From: Litorilinea aerophila | GTDB lineage: Bacteria > Chloroflexota > Anaerolineae > Caldilineales > Caldilineaceae | Assembly: GCA_945897075.1 (NCBI GenBank) | Contig: CAMDEX010000018.1 | Coordinates: 1-43,029, forward strand | Direction of reading: 5' to 3' | Length of the DNA stretch: 43,029 bases | Part shown: positions 22,301 through 29,874 of the stretch, piece by piece | How the letters are laid out: the number at the start of each line of letters is the position of its first letter | How positions within the stretch are numbered: position 1 is the first letter of the stretch | Notes under the pieces: generated by a model | What the model was told of the DNA's origin: nothing | The model's input: only the letters and a program-made list of their open reading frames with translations | Databases searched by the model: none | Made by a program: the position numbers and the translations under genes

Positions 22301-25300
22301 GATGCTTGGATCGGGCAGAGATGAACGGGGTTCCCAGATTGCTTTGCAGGGGTCGAAACGCCAATGGGCGGCGGAAGGACCGTAGATGGGATCCCAGCCG
22401 CCAATGACATGAAAGTTATTATTCAGGCTGATGGTACTCATTCCGACCCCAACGGTGGGCAGCGGCTCCTCTTCGGCCCACTGGGGCATTTGCAGAGTTT
22501 CAAATTTCCGTTGGTAGGTGGGGAGACCCGGATGGCTGACTGAGGAAACCGTAAGCGTCACAGCGTCCCGTTCGCCCAGTTGCGCCGCATAGGGCAAATC
22601 GACAGCCAAATCGAAGGTGTGGCGCGAACAGGCTGGAAGTTCCACGGGGGAGAGCAGAGGTACACCCCCGCGCAGGATGGTTGTCGGCCAACGGTTGCCA
22701 TGCAGATTGACGGCAAAGCGCATATTCCGATCGCTCAGATTTGCCAGGGAGAAGGTATAGTTTGCTCTGCCGCCGGCCATCCCGCTGGCGAATTGTCTAT
22801 CCGTGGCAAAGGCATAGCGATCGTCGTTGGCATTGGCGGTCAGCCAGGTGATGCTGGCGTCCAACATGCGCGTCCAATCGGGCAGGGTCTGGTGGGCGCG
22901 GGGGGCCAGATTTTCGTAGCCAGCCGCCAGATAGAGGGCACGATAGGAGGCGGCGCAGGGGGCCACAGCCAGAGCCGCTGCGCCAATCTCGTTGGCATAA
23001 CTAAGCACAGGAAAGGCAAGACCGTCCGCGCGCGGTCGCACAACATCCGGGCGGTGATAGAACACGCCATTGGCATAGCCATAGAGCGAGCCATTGGTCA
23101 GCTCCAACTTAAGACCACCGAGAAAATCGGTTGTGACCAGTGGCTGGCCTTCGTAGCCGCCATAGTCACTCACATACTCTGCCTGCAGATAGGACTTGAA
23201 TAGGGTACTGCCCTGATCCGCATAGCCTAAGTCCTGGCCGGAGATAAAGAGGCGGCCACCGCCATCCAGATAACTGATGATGGCCGGTTCGGCCCCCATC
23301 GCCGCTGGTGAGCGCGCCTGACAGTAGGCGTCGTTGCAGAAGCTCTGCACCCAAATCACCAGATCGTACTGCTGGAGGGTCTGGGCCGAGGGCAACCCAT
23401 ACTGGGTTGATCCATCCACGCCGAGCCGCGTGTCGGAAAAGTCGCTATATTGGATGCGCCACAGATCGTACTGATAGCGCTGCTCATCCAGGGCGCGGGT
23501 GAAGAAGCGATAGACAGACCAGCCCACAAACCAGCCGGCGAGAGGGCTGGTGTCCACCAGGAGGATAGACGGGGCGCTCTTCAACGTCAGGTTGACCTGC
23601 GCGCCAACGCCTGGAGTTTTGACGGTCTGCCGCAGAAGACGGCGCTTGCCCGCGGCCACCACCAGCTCCTCATCACCCAAAGGCAGCAAAATCTGATAAC
23701 GTCCATCCGCGCCGCTGCGGCTCTGCAACGCCGGGTTGCCCGCCGGGTAGATCAGCGCATCGGCTACTACACCCTTCTCGTCGCGCACCACCCCGGAAAC
23801 CGTCGCCTTTGGCTTGGAGAGCAGGGAAAAATCGTGCAGCGAGAGCGCGCCGCCCACCACTTTGTGCGTGCCCACGGCGGTTGTCTCGTAGCCCCAGCCG
23901 GAGAGAGTCACCTGATAGTCACCGGCGGGCAGAGTGAGAGAATACGCGCCGCTGGCGTCGGCCTGGGCGCTAAATCGTCGGTTCATACCGGCGTGATAGG
24001 CCGCAATCTGGATGTGGGGAATGGCTGTGCCATACTCCTGGTCGAAGATCTGCCCGCGCAGATCGCCGGCGCTCAGCCCCAATTGGACGGCAGCGTAAGC
24101 GTCAATCCGCCCGTAGCCATACTGGTTGTCTGCGCCGACGTCGCCCAGGTCTTGGGCAGAGAGCGTCATCAACCGCTCCATATCCTCCACATCAAAATCC
24201 CGGAAACCGTCCTGCAGATCCGCCGAGACCAGCAGCGCAATCAGACCGGAGACGTGCGGGGCGGCCATGGACGTTCCGCTATAGCTTTCATAGCTCGACG
24301 ACCCCACCGAAGAGAGCACATAGCGGCCCGGCGCGGACAACTCCGGCTTCTGTTCGCCGGGGTAGACTGACGGGCCTTGCGCGCTAAAGTAGGTGATCAG
24401 GTCATTGCCATCCGTGGCGCTGACGGTGATGGCTTCGGGCGCATTGGCCGGTGTGCCGATAGAACCCAACCCCGCGGATGGGTTGCCCGCGGCAAAGACG
24501 GGCGCGATCCCCGCCGTGCGTAGCACCTGCAAGATCGGGCGGAAAGTATCGTTGACCGGATTGGCCGACCCCCACGAACTGTTGATCACATCGGGGGCTT
24601 GCGAGCAGTCGGCGCTGGAGAGATCACCGGTCAAGTCGGTGGGGCAGAGAAACCACTGAAAGGCTTTGATGCCGCCGATGTCATCGCGGATGCCGCCCGA
24701 CATTGTCGCCCCGCAGATGCCAGGAACAGCGATCCAGCGGGCGTCGGGGGCCATGCCAATTTTGGGGGCGTTGCCACCAGCGTCTCCCACCATCGTACCC
24801 ATTGTGTGGCTGCCGTGGTCAGAGCAAAGGGTGGGTTCAGCGGAGACACTCGGCCCCAAATTGCCGTTGGCATAGAGTTCGCCGTCGGGGACAAACCAAT
24901 TGTAATTGTGGTTGATGACGCCGTTCTGGTTGCCCCGGTATTGGCGCAACAGGGCCGGGTGGCGGTAGTTTACCCCGGTGTCAAAGTTGCCCACCACCGC
25001 GCCGCCGCCCCGAATGCCCAACTCCGTATGCACCCGGTCCGCCTCCACCTTCAGCAGATTCCAGCGATAACGATTGTCAGCTTCCGTTTGGGCCGGATCA
25101 GCGCTCTGATCAGATCCACTTTCCAGGGTAGCACTCCCAGGAGCAGCGACGGGTGACGCTACCTCCTGGACAATCGGGTAGAGGGAGTAGTTGGCAACAA
25201 TCCGGGCCACGTCGTCCCGCTGGGCCAACGCGATGATCGTGGAGAGGTCGGCCTCGGCGGCCACTGCGTTGATGATAAAGAAGGGTTGAAAACTGGTGAC

Positions 25301-25843
25301 CGGCGCGGCGCCACTCTCTCTGCCCCGGCTGGCTGCGCTAAGCATTTCCAACAGACCGGCCTGACTGCTGGCCGCGCTGGCGCGCAGAGTATCCACTAAC
25401 GCAGCGCGTCGGTCAGCCTGACTGGCATAGACTCGGTCGTCCAGGGATGAAATATCTGCGCTCTCCTGCAAATAGACAATAAACCGGGTCTGGGTTCGGG
25501 GCGTGGCCGGGTTGTCGTTGGTCTTAGGAGCAGGCAGAGCAGCCGTGCCCAGATGCGCGGGCAAGACAACGCCCCGCAGTTCGTCCAGAATCCGGCCATC
25601 GACTTTGGCTTTTACAGCAGGAGAGAGGGTTTCCCACTCGGCCCAGACTGCATCCTGGCTGGTTGTGCTGGCCGCTTGGATCGGTGCAGAGGGGGTGGGA
25701 GTAACAACCGGCGTAGCCGGTTGCGTGGGCAGCCCATCCTCACCAGCCAGAATTTGGCGATTGGTAACGCCGGACAAGAGGCCCCAAACCAGCACAAGGG
25801 CCAGAAAACGCAAAACCAGCGAAAAACGCAGATGATCTGACAT
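19328..25843 (-). CDS. Giant secreted subtilisin-family (S8) protease with Kelch and DUF11-like repeats
   Basis: A 2171-residue exported protein with a signal peptide (MSDHLRFSLVLRFLALVLVWGLLSG) and a Pro/Thr spacer. An inhibitor-like prodomain (about 118-220) precedes an S8 protease domain at about 260-590. Its triad is D288 (FDTG), H343 (DHGSHTMGT) and S525 (GTSMAAPH), with oxyanion Asn454 (AAGN). Two carboxypeptidase-regulatory-like domains follow (about 610-770), then a region with LFISGQDLGY. Next come Kelch-type repeats (about 1150-1420; FHVIGG, FFVAGG, FYVFGG, IYLLGG, LYLLGG, LYLVGG) and DUF11-like repeats (YTLDI, YTIDLRN, YTLTIVNRG). The tail is LFLPLIEH plus about 45 Pro/Thr/Ala residues. 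GGAG lies about 10 bases before the ATG. All triad residues are present, so it should be an active cell-surface or secreted protease. Its substrate is unknown. Confidence 0.9.
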   Translation of the reverse strand: MSDHLRFSLVLRFLALVLVWGLLSGVTNRQILAGEDGLPTQPATPVVTPTPSAPIQAASTTSQDAVWAEWETLSPAVKAKVDGRILDELRGVVLPAHLGTAALPAPKTNDNPATPRTQTRFIVYLQESADISSLDDRVYASQADRRAALVDTLRASAASSQAGLLEMLSAASRGRESGAAPVTSFQPFFIINAVAAEADLSTIIALAQRDDVARIVANYSLYPIVQEVASPVAAPGSATLESGSDQSADPAQTEADNRYRWNLLKVEADRVHTELGIRGGGAVVGNFDTGVNYRHPALLRQYRGNQNGVINHNYNWFVPDGELYANGNLGPSVSAEPTLCSDHGSHTMGTMVGDAGGNAPKIGMAPDARWIAVPGICGATMSGGIRDDIGGIKAFQWFLCPTDLTGDLSSADCSQAPDVINSSWGSANPVNDTFRPILQVLRTAGIAPVFAAGNPSAGLGSIGTPANAPEAITVSATDGNDLITYFSAQGPSVYPGEQKPELSAPGRYVLSSVGSSSYESYSGTSMAAPHVSGLIALLVSADLQDGFRDFDVEDMERLMTLSAQDLGDVGADNQYGYGRIDAYAAVQLGLSAGDLRGQIFDQEYGTAIPHIQIAAYHAGMNRRFSAQADASGAYSLTLPAGDYQVTLSGWGYETTAVGTHKVVGGALSLHDFSLLSKPKATVSGVVRDEKGVVADALIYPAGNPALQSRSGADGRYQILLPLGDEELVVAAGKRRLLRQTVKTPGVGAQVNLTLKSAPSILLVDTSPLAGWFVGWSVYRFFTRALDEQRYQYDLWRIQYSDFSDTRLGVDGSTQYGLPSAQTLQQYDLVIWVQSFCNDAYCQARSPAAMGAEPAIISYLDGGGRLFISGQDLGYADQGSTLFKSYLQAEYVSDYGGYEGQPLVTTDFLGGLKLELTNGSLYGYANGVFYHRPDVVRPRADGLAFPVLSYANEIGAAALAVAPCAASYRALYLAAGYENLAPRAHQTLPDWTRMLDASITWLTANANDDRYAFATDRQFASGMAGGRANYTFSLANLSDRNMRFAVNLHGNRWPTTILRGGVPLLSPVELPACSRHTFDLAVDLPYAAQLGERDAVTLTVSSVSHPGLPTYQRKFETLQMPQWAEEEPLPTVGVGMSTISLNNNFHVIGGWDPIYGPSAAHWRFDPCKAIWEPRSSLPDPSIYSASAAIGDRFFVAGGHHIVGGGYHISDTLFIYDSQTNIWSEGAPMPRTLNGASGAAVDGKFYVFGGDDGLGISISFLVYDPATNQWEDRGVMDGVPRLGAAAAVVAGDIYLLGGLYNPGFFTRYTPATNLWQPLPSPIYGRYGASLVAAPDGYLYLLGGQSTFVERYDPATLTWSSVNDTLDGNREQAGAVYVEGKLYLVGGYHPTISHESLRLASSFCESALVNQQTAASVDGEIVYTLDIQPGNRGYPNARLSAPFPPGQSFSAFRENGLGASYNSATHAVEWSGPLPANSVPLRLSYAARLDDGAWQAGDRITHTVHLDNGARLAMTRSTATQLFVSDFSASTKAVNQQTSAVGTPFTYTIDLRNYSPVGGELSFSDPLPPTLDYVVGSLAVGGGTGSYDPATHSIRWQGAVGVDRPGFANLGSGYVWVDTLGEGKMPAPEFVWQDIRSTGQPVVSGINAVACDLPLGFAFPFFGDAYTKACVDVSGYINFGDFGYPDTDNRCPLPRGGGNLPRIAAVWTRLAVDDAVYMQTFGAAPRRYTIFQWSDAHFWDYLDEYYGIIRLPDTDFQIVLHEDGRAQVYMLRLGVAVLGASSTGLISPYAGQSVTYQCKGSNPKLRDRMAVEFLPPAGALPATGAQVSFQTTAKLNTPINSLITNTVTIRSGQETYTRTAALLVRSVDLTASTKTASRSDLLPGQSVAYTLTIVNRGVADAQQSTLSDALPAALTYAPASLVCSSGLCNESGGVISWQGALPSAGSVSLTYSATLNSVLPDRTPLTNTVEIRSSGLADLRRAAVVYARSTNLSASLFDFGGRPNEPGDRFTLSALLRNTGLQSTAADFTLRLPAELSYLPNTLRCGVGNCRLDGERILWSGTLPPRGLVAVQMDVQLSSAVVSGQRIRVQGEMVDQTFGLTHPVSSEMRVALHMMIPLLEGSGIEPPLFLPLIEHRPPPPPAAATPLSPLPTPTPPANPSILPTPTPTPTPAGG

Positions 25844-26154
25844 GTTAGGAATCTCCAGTGGAACGCGTAAAGGCAGCCTGCTTTATGGGAGCGGAAACGA
25901 CAACAGAAAGATTAAAGTACGCCTGTCAAAGAATCACGCGGGCCAGTGCGATGAGGGTTCGATGGAGAGGTTTGGCCCGGAGGTGTATAGAGAATTGAAA
26001 CGGTTGGTCTCGGATTCCTGCGTCGCCAGAAAAATAGCGTCCAGCGAAAGCTGATTAAAGAATCGTAACCCCGTCCGGATCAGCTTATAGACCCGTTTGC
26101 TTGCCAACAAGTTTACAACAGAAAGATAGAAAAATCGAGACAGCTTTTCAAGAG
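25844..26154. other. Intergenic region, no gene recognised
   Basis: About 310 bases between the subtilase start (minus) and the carbonic anhydrase stop (minus). Short open frames exist but show no codon bias, ribosome site or recognisable motif. The sequence is more AT-rich than its neighbours. The near-repeat ACAGAAAGAT appears at about 25908 and 26118. It must hold the promoter of the subtilase, but no convincing -10/-35 pair was identified. Confidence 0.5.
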
Positions 26155-26796
26155 CTACAACCCCTGCAGCGCATCCGCATAGAGGGAATGCAGGTCGTCC
26201 TGGGCCGACACACAAAAGCCCAAGTCCTGCAACAGCCCATCGCCGACGTCATATATCCAGCCGTGGACGTGGAGCGATTGCCCCCGCTCCCAGGCATCCT
26301 GGACAATCGTCGTCTGGCAGACGTTACGCACCTGCTCGACGATATTCAGTTCGCACAATTTGGCAACCCGTTGGTTTTCGTCGGAGATGGCGGCAAGCCG
26401 CAGCGTATGCTTCTCGGCCACATCCTGAATGTGGCGCAGCCAGTTATCGATCAGCCCCAGACGGCTTTGCAGCAGCGCCGCCCGCACGCCGCCACAGCCA
26501 TAGTGCCCACAGACAATAATGTGTTTCACCTTGAGCACATCCACGGCAAATTGCATCACCGATAGACAGTTCAGGTCTGTATGCACCACCAGATTGGCTA
26601 CATTGCGATGGACGAAAAGCTCGCCGGGCAACATCCCCACAATCTGATTGGCGGGAACTCGGCTGTCCGCGCAACCGATCCAGAGATATTCCGGGTTCTG
26701 CTGGCGGGCAAGGGTCTGGAAAAAGCCGGGTTGGGTGGCCTCCATTTCGGCAGCCCAAGCCCGATTGCTGGCAAAAACTTGAGGAAGAACACGCAT
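26155..26796 (-). CDS. Beta-class carbonic anhydrase
   Basis: A 213-residue zinc enzyme that interconverts CO2 and bicarbonate in the cytoplasm. The zinc ligands C42 (with D44 and R46 in GCADSRVP), H98 and C101 (VCGHYGCGG) are all present. HRNVAN (63-68) and LHVHGWIYDV near 172 are further family marks. Length is close to E. coli Can (220). The start is ATG 26796; its ribosome site is weak. It is divergent from the kinase gene across a heptamer-repeat region of about 150 bases. The enzyme may supply bicarbonate for carboxylations; nothing nearby links it to CO2 fixation. Confidence 0.95.
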   Translation of the reverse strand: MRVLPQVFASNRAWAAEMEATQPGFFQTLARQQNPEYLWIGCADSRVPANQIVGMLPGELFVHRNVANLVVHTDLNCLSVMQFAVDVLKVKHIIVCGHYGCGGVRAALLQSRLGLIDNWLRHIQDVAEKHTLRLAAISDENQRVAKLCELNIVEQVRNVCQTTIVQDAWERGQSLHVHGWIYDVGDGLLQDLGFCVSAQDDLHSLYADALQGL

Positions 26797-26842
26797 AAAT
26801 GGTTTGCATTGCTCCGGAAAAAGACGTTAGAATGGGAGCAGA

Positions 26843-26930
26843 GATTGGGGACTGGGGACTGGGGATTAGAGATTGGGGATTCGCCCCTACTCCCCAGTCC
26901 CCGGTCCCCAGTCCCCGATCCCCAGCCCCA
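26843..26930. repeat. Heptanucleotide repeat array (GGGGACT / CCCCAGT) in a divergent promoter region
   Basis: GGGGACT and GGGGATT units on the left are answered by CCCCAGT, CCCCGGT and CCCCGAT units on the right, giving a long imperfect hairpin. It fills the gap between the carbonic anhydrase (minus) and the kinase (plus). The frame of the kinase is open through it (encoding GDWGLGIRDWG and PQSPVPSPRSP), but the real start lies after it. Confidence 0.8.
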
Positions 26931-26945
26931 ACAGGAAACTACCCT

Positions 26946-28385
26946 ATGTACATCGGACTCGACATCGGCACCACCACACTGAGCGCGGTTGTGCTGGACA
27001 CAGACTCAGGCACATTGCTGGCCCATCAAACGACGCCCAACCGGGCGGGGATGTTCCCATCCCCTGGCCGGACAGAACTGGACGTCGAAAAGTTGCAACA
27101 ATTCACTATCGACTGTCTGGCAACTATTGTAGCAGATGCCCGCATCGATCCTGCCAAAGTGCGGGGCATTGGCGTGACAGGCCAGCAGCACGGAGTCGCC
27201 TTTCTCGATGCCACAGGCGCGCCCGTGCGCCCGGCCATTACCTGGCAAGACCTGCGCGCCCAGGAGAAAATCCCTGGCAGCCACGAGAGCTACTTGCAGC
27301 GATTGATTGCCCAGGCTGGTGGCGTGGAAGCCTTCCGGCGTATGGGTTGCGTGCCTGCGGCTGGCTTTCTCGGCACAACTCTCTTTTGGCTACACCAAAA
27401 CGACCAGATGCCTTCTCTGCCCTTCACCGCCTGCTTTGTCCCGGACGCAGTGGTGACTTTTCTGACCGGCGCACCGCCCAGCAGTGACCCCACCCTGGCG
27501 GGGAGTGCTGGCCTCTTTGACATTGTGGCAAATCAGTGGGATTGGGCGCTGCTCGATCGGCTGGGTCTGCCCGCTGCACTCTTCCCACCGGTGGGTGTGG
27601 CGGGTGAGCAGGCGGGTGGTCTGCGGCCCGCAATTGCCGCGCAGACAGGTCTGCCCGCGGGTCTGCCTGTGGGCGTGGCGCTGGGCGACAACCAGGCCAG
27701 CTTTATCGGCAGCGTGCGGGAGCCAGCCCGCAGTCTGCTGCTCAATGTGGGCACAGGCGGCCAGATTTCGGCGCGCACGGACGAATTCCACTTCATCCCT
27801 GGTCTGGAAAACCGCCCCTTCCCTGGCGGCCACTATCTGTTGATTGGCGGCGGGCTTTTTGGCGGGCGATCCTACGCCTATCTGCTCAACTTCTTCCGCC
27901 AGGCAGGGGAACAGCTCTTCAACGGCATCTCGGCAGACGATCTCTACGATAGGATGACCAACCTGGCTGCCCACACCGCCGCGGGGAGCGACGGTCTGCG
28001 CTGTCAGCCATTCTTCACGGGCAGCCGGGTGGACCCAAACCTGCGCGCCAGCTTCACTGGGCTGTCGCCGGACAACTTTACACCGGGCCACTTTGCGCGC
28101 GCGCTGTTGGAAGGGATGGCCGAAGGATTCTATCGCTTTGGGGAGCAGATGGCCCCATTCATCGGGCAACGGTCGCCGTTGGTGGGGGCGGGCAACGGTG
28201 TGCGCCGTAACCGGCTGCTGGCCGAGATTCTGGCCGACCGTTTCGCCATGCCTCTGCACATCCCTGCGCTGGCGGAAGAAGCCGCGGTGGGCGCGGCGAT
28301 TGTGGCAGCGGTGGGCCAGCGCGAGTTTGACACACTGGACGCAGCAACGGCTCGCCTGTTGAATTACGCCGAAATAGTGGGGTGA
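26946..28385 (+). CDS. FGGY-family carbohydrate kinase, sedoheptulokinase-like
   Basis: A 479-residue sugar kinase. The N-terminal ATP-binding phosphate-1 motif is GLDIGTTTLSAVVLD. GVTGQQHG and ITWQDLRA follow in the first FGGY domain. ALGDNQASFIGS and LLNVGTGGQIS (phosphate-2 region) and LFGGRSYAYLLNFF mark the second. The GDNQAS...LNVGT pattern resembles sedoheptulokinase (SHPK) more than xylulo-, glycero- or gluconokinases, so phosphorylation of sedoheptulose or a related ketose is likely but not certain. I start it at ATG 26946 after AGGAAA; longer frames run into the heptamer repeat. It ends convergently with the HutD gene, with a 22-base overlap. Confidence 0.82.
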   Translation: MYIGLDIGTTTLSAVVLDTDSGTLLAHQTTPNRAGMFPSPGRTELDVEKLQQFTIDCLATIVADARIDPAKVRGIGVTGQQHGVAFLDATGAPVRPAITWQDLRAQEKIPGSHESYLQRLIAQAGGVEAFRRMGCVPAAGFLGTTLFWLHQNDQMPSLPFTACFVPDAVVTFLTGAPPSSDPTLAGSAGLFDIVANQWDWALLDRLGLPAALFPPVGVAGEQAGGLRPAIAAQTGLPAGLPVGVALGDNQASFIGSVREPARSLLLNVGTGGQISARTDEFHFIPGLENRPFPGGHYLLIGGGLFGGRSYAYLLNFFRQAGEQLFNGISADDLYDRMTNLAAHTAAGSDGLRCQPFFTGSRVDPNLRASFTGLSPDNFTPGHFARALLEGMAEGFYRFGEQMAPFIGQRSPLVGAGNGVRRNRLLAEILADRFAMPLHIPALAEEAAVGAAIVAAVGQREFDTLDAATARLLNYAEIVG

Positions 28386-28996
28386 GCGTTGGGTTCGGCC
28401 ACGTAGGCCAACAAAAGCAATGCCGCGGCCATCTGGCTTTGCAAGTAGAGGGGCTGGGTGGACGGGCCGCGCATATCCCAGAGGAGCGTGTCGCCCTGAC
28501 CCATCACGCGCTCCCCGCCAGCACTTTCCAGAGCCACTGTTCCCGAAACCACATAGAAAATTTGAGTCCGAGCGATGCTGGCTTCTGTGTGGATTGTATA
28601 GAGTTGAGGTGTACTGGTCAGGGGTACAAAGACAGCACCACTGGACAATCCCTGGCGGTAGATCAGGTTGAAGGCAAAAACAGGTGCGCCCAACAAATCA
28701 ACGTGGAGGGGGCGCACACCGGAAAAGGTGTAGGATTCCTGGGAGGCAAGAGTAATCGTCTGTTCCGGTTCACGGAAGCGCAACCGCAGCCCGTCACCAG
28801 CCAGCAGAATGTGCAGACGTTCGGCGTTGACAAAATAGCTATAGTCCGCCGAACGCTCGATAGTGGCCGTGCCTGCCCACAAGCGGTAGTCGCCGTTGGG
28901 ATAGTCAGCATCCGCCGGATCGCGGAAAATCTCGCAGACGTGGCCGCCGCGCCAAACGCCGGGTTTCTGCTGGACCGCAGGGATATAAACCGGCAT
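28364..28996 (-). CDS. HutD/Ves-family cupin-like protein
   Basis: A 210-residue protein. The first third matches the HutD family layout: WRGGHVCEIFRDP, DYRLWAGTATIERSADYSYF and AERLHILLAGDGLRLRF, followed by double-stranded-beta-helix strands, and a second cupin-like part (FYVVSGTVALESAGGERVMGQGDTLLWDM). HutD proteins are found near histidine utilisation genes, but none is nearby here, and the biochemical role is unknown. The ATG at 28996 is preceded by AGGTGA that overlaps the methyltransferase stop, so translation is coupled. The 3' end overlaps the kinase gene tail to tail by 22 bases. Confidence 0.78.
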   Translation of the reverse strand: MPVYIPAVQQKPGVWRGGHVCEIFRDPADADYPNGDYRLWAGTATIERSADYSYFVNAERLHILLAGDGLRLRFREPEQTITLASQESYTFSGVRPLHVDLLGAPVFAFNLIYRQGLSSGAVFVPLTSTPQLYTIHTEASIARTQIFYVVSGTVALESAGGERVMGQGDTLLWDMRGPSTQPLYLQSQMAAALLLLAYVAEPNAHPTISA

Positions 28997-29001
28997 CGAA
29001 T

Positions 29002-29766
29002 TCACCTCATCGCTTTGTGGGCTTCGATCGTATAGCTGCCGGCGAAGAAGGCGAGATCGCCCGTCTGCGCCAAGCGTTCTTGCAGAGCGAACAGCCCGAC
29101 CTGGTGGGTGGCGACCGAGAAATCCGGCACTTCCCAGGGCACGGCCTTCAAATAATAGACGATAGCCCCCACATCCGTAAAACGCAGCTTGCCGCTCCAC
29201 TCCTGCACCTGCGCAATCTCCAGACCGGCCGCGGCCAGACGGGGGACGTATTGGGCCGGCGTGGCGTTGGGCCACTGGGGTTTGGCGCCAAAGTACTCCA
29301 GCAAATCCCAACTCCACAGCCCGTGAACCTGTTGGGTGAGGAATCTGCCGCCCGGCGTGAGGATGCGGGCGATCTCGGCGGCGTTGAAAGCCGAGTGGCG
29401 GTTCAACACCAGATCGAACTCAGCATCGGCAAAGGGCAGGGGGTCGTTGTCGGTGATATGCACGTCGCGCACCTCCACGCCCAGGGGTGCCAGCCGCTGC
29501 CGGGCCAGGGCCAGGTTGGGCGGGTACTCCTCCGTGGCTACCACCCGCGCCGGCCAATGGGGACGCATCTCCAACAGGCGCTCGCCGCCGCCGGTATCCA
29601 TATCCAGCACAGAGGCGGACTGCTCCATCAACGCGCTGGCTTGGGCGATGTAGTCCCAGGGCAACTCGTCCTGGGACATGCGCCCGTCCAGATAGGAGAA
29701 GTCCCAGCCGACGAAGGGTTGCGCTTCTTCGTGTTGCCAGGCGGAAATAAGGTCCGAACGGTTCAT
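29002..29766 (-). CDS. Class I SAM-dependent methyltransferase
   Basis: A 254-residue protein with a Rossmann-type methyltransferase core. Motif I is ASVLDMDTGGGERLLEM, followed by VVATEEYPPNLALARQRL (motif II acidic region). LPFADAEFDLVLNRHSAFN (motif IV) and ILTPGGRFLTQQV come next. The substrate is unknown; the layout is that of Methyltransf_11-type small-molecule enzymes. I start it at ATG 29766; a TTG 45 bases upstream would add a less convincing extension. The stop TGA overlaps the ribosome site of the HutD gene, so the two form an operon. Confidence 0.82.
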   Translation of the reverse strand: MNRSDLISAWQHEEAQPFVGWDFSYLDGRMSQDELPWDYIAQASALMEQSASVLDMDTGGGERLLEMRPHWPARVVATEEYPPNLALARQRLAPLGVEVRDVHITDNDPLPFADAEFDLVLNRHSAFNAAEIARILTPGGRFLTQQVHGLWSWDLLEYFGAKPQWPNATPAQYVPRLAAAGLEIAQVQEWSGKLRFTDVGAIVYYLKAVPWEVPDFSVATHQVGLFALQERLAQTGDLAFFAGSYTIEAHKAMR

Positions 29767-29826
29767 TTGATTGGCTCGCTGTAACCTTTGAATCACACCC
29801 AAATCTGACAAACCAATAGACGCGCC

Positions 29827-29859
29827 GAGCCGACCGCAACATCCGGTCGGCTCTTTTTT
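29827..29859 (+). terminator. Intrinsic terminator hairpin, U-tract on plus strand
   Basis: GAGCCGACCG (29827-29836) pairs with CGGTCGGCTC (29844-29853) around a 7-base loop, followed by a T-run to 29859. Both neighbouring genes are on the minus strand. On that strand the stem is preceded by A's and not followed by T's, so termination of the formaldehyde dehydrogenase transcript would be weaker. Confidence 0.65.
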
Positions 29860-29874
29860 ACGCGATCCGTTTGT

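Noticed and set aside
25934..26215. A minus-strand frame of 93 codons in the gap before the carbonic anhydrase
   Set aside because: It overlaps the 3' end of the carbonic anhydrase gene in another frame and has no motif or start signal.
26799..26945. Longer N-terminus for the FGGY kinase
   Set aside because: The extension is coded by the heptamer repeat (GDWGLGIRDWG, PQSPVPSP) and the conserved kinase start GLDIGTT begins right after ATG 26946, which has its own ribosome site.
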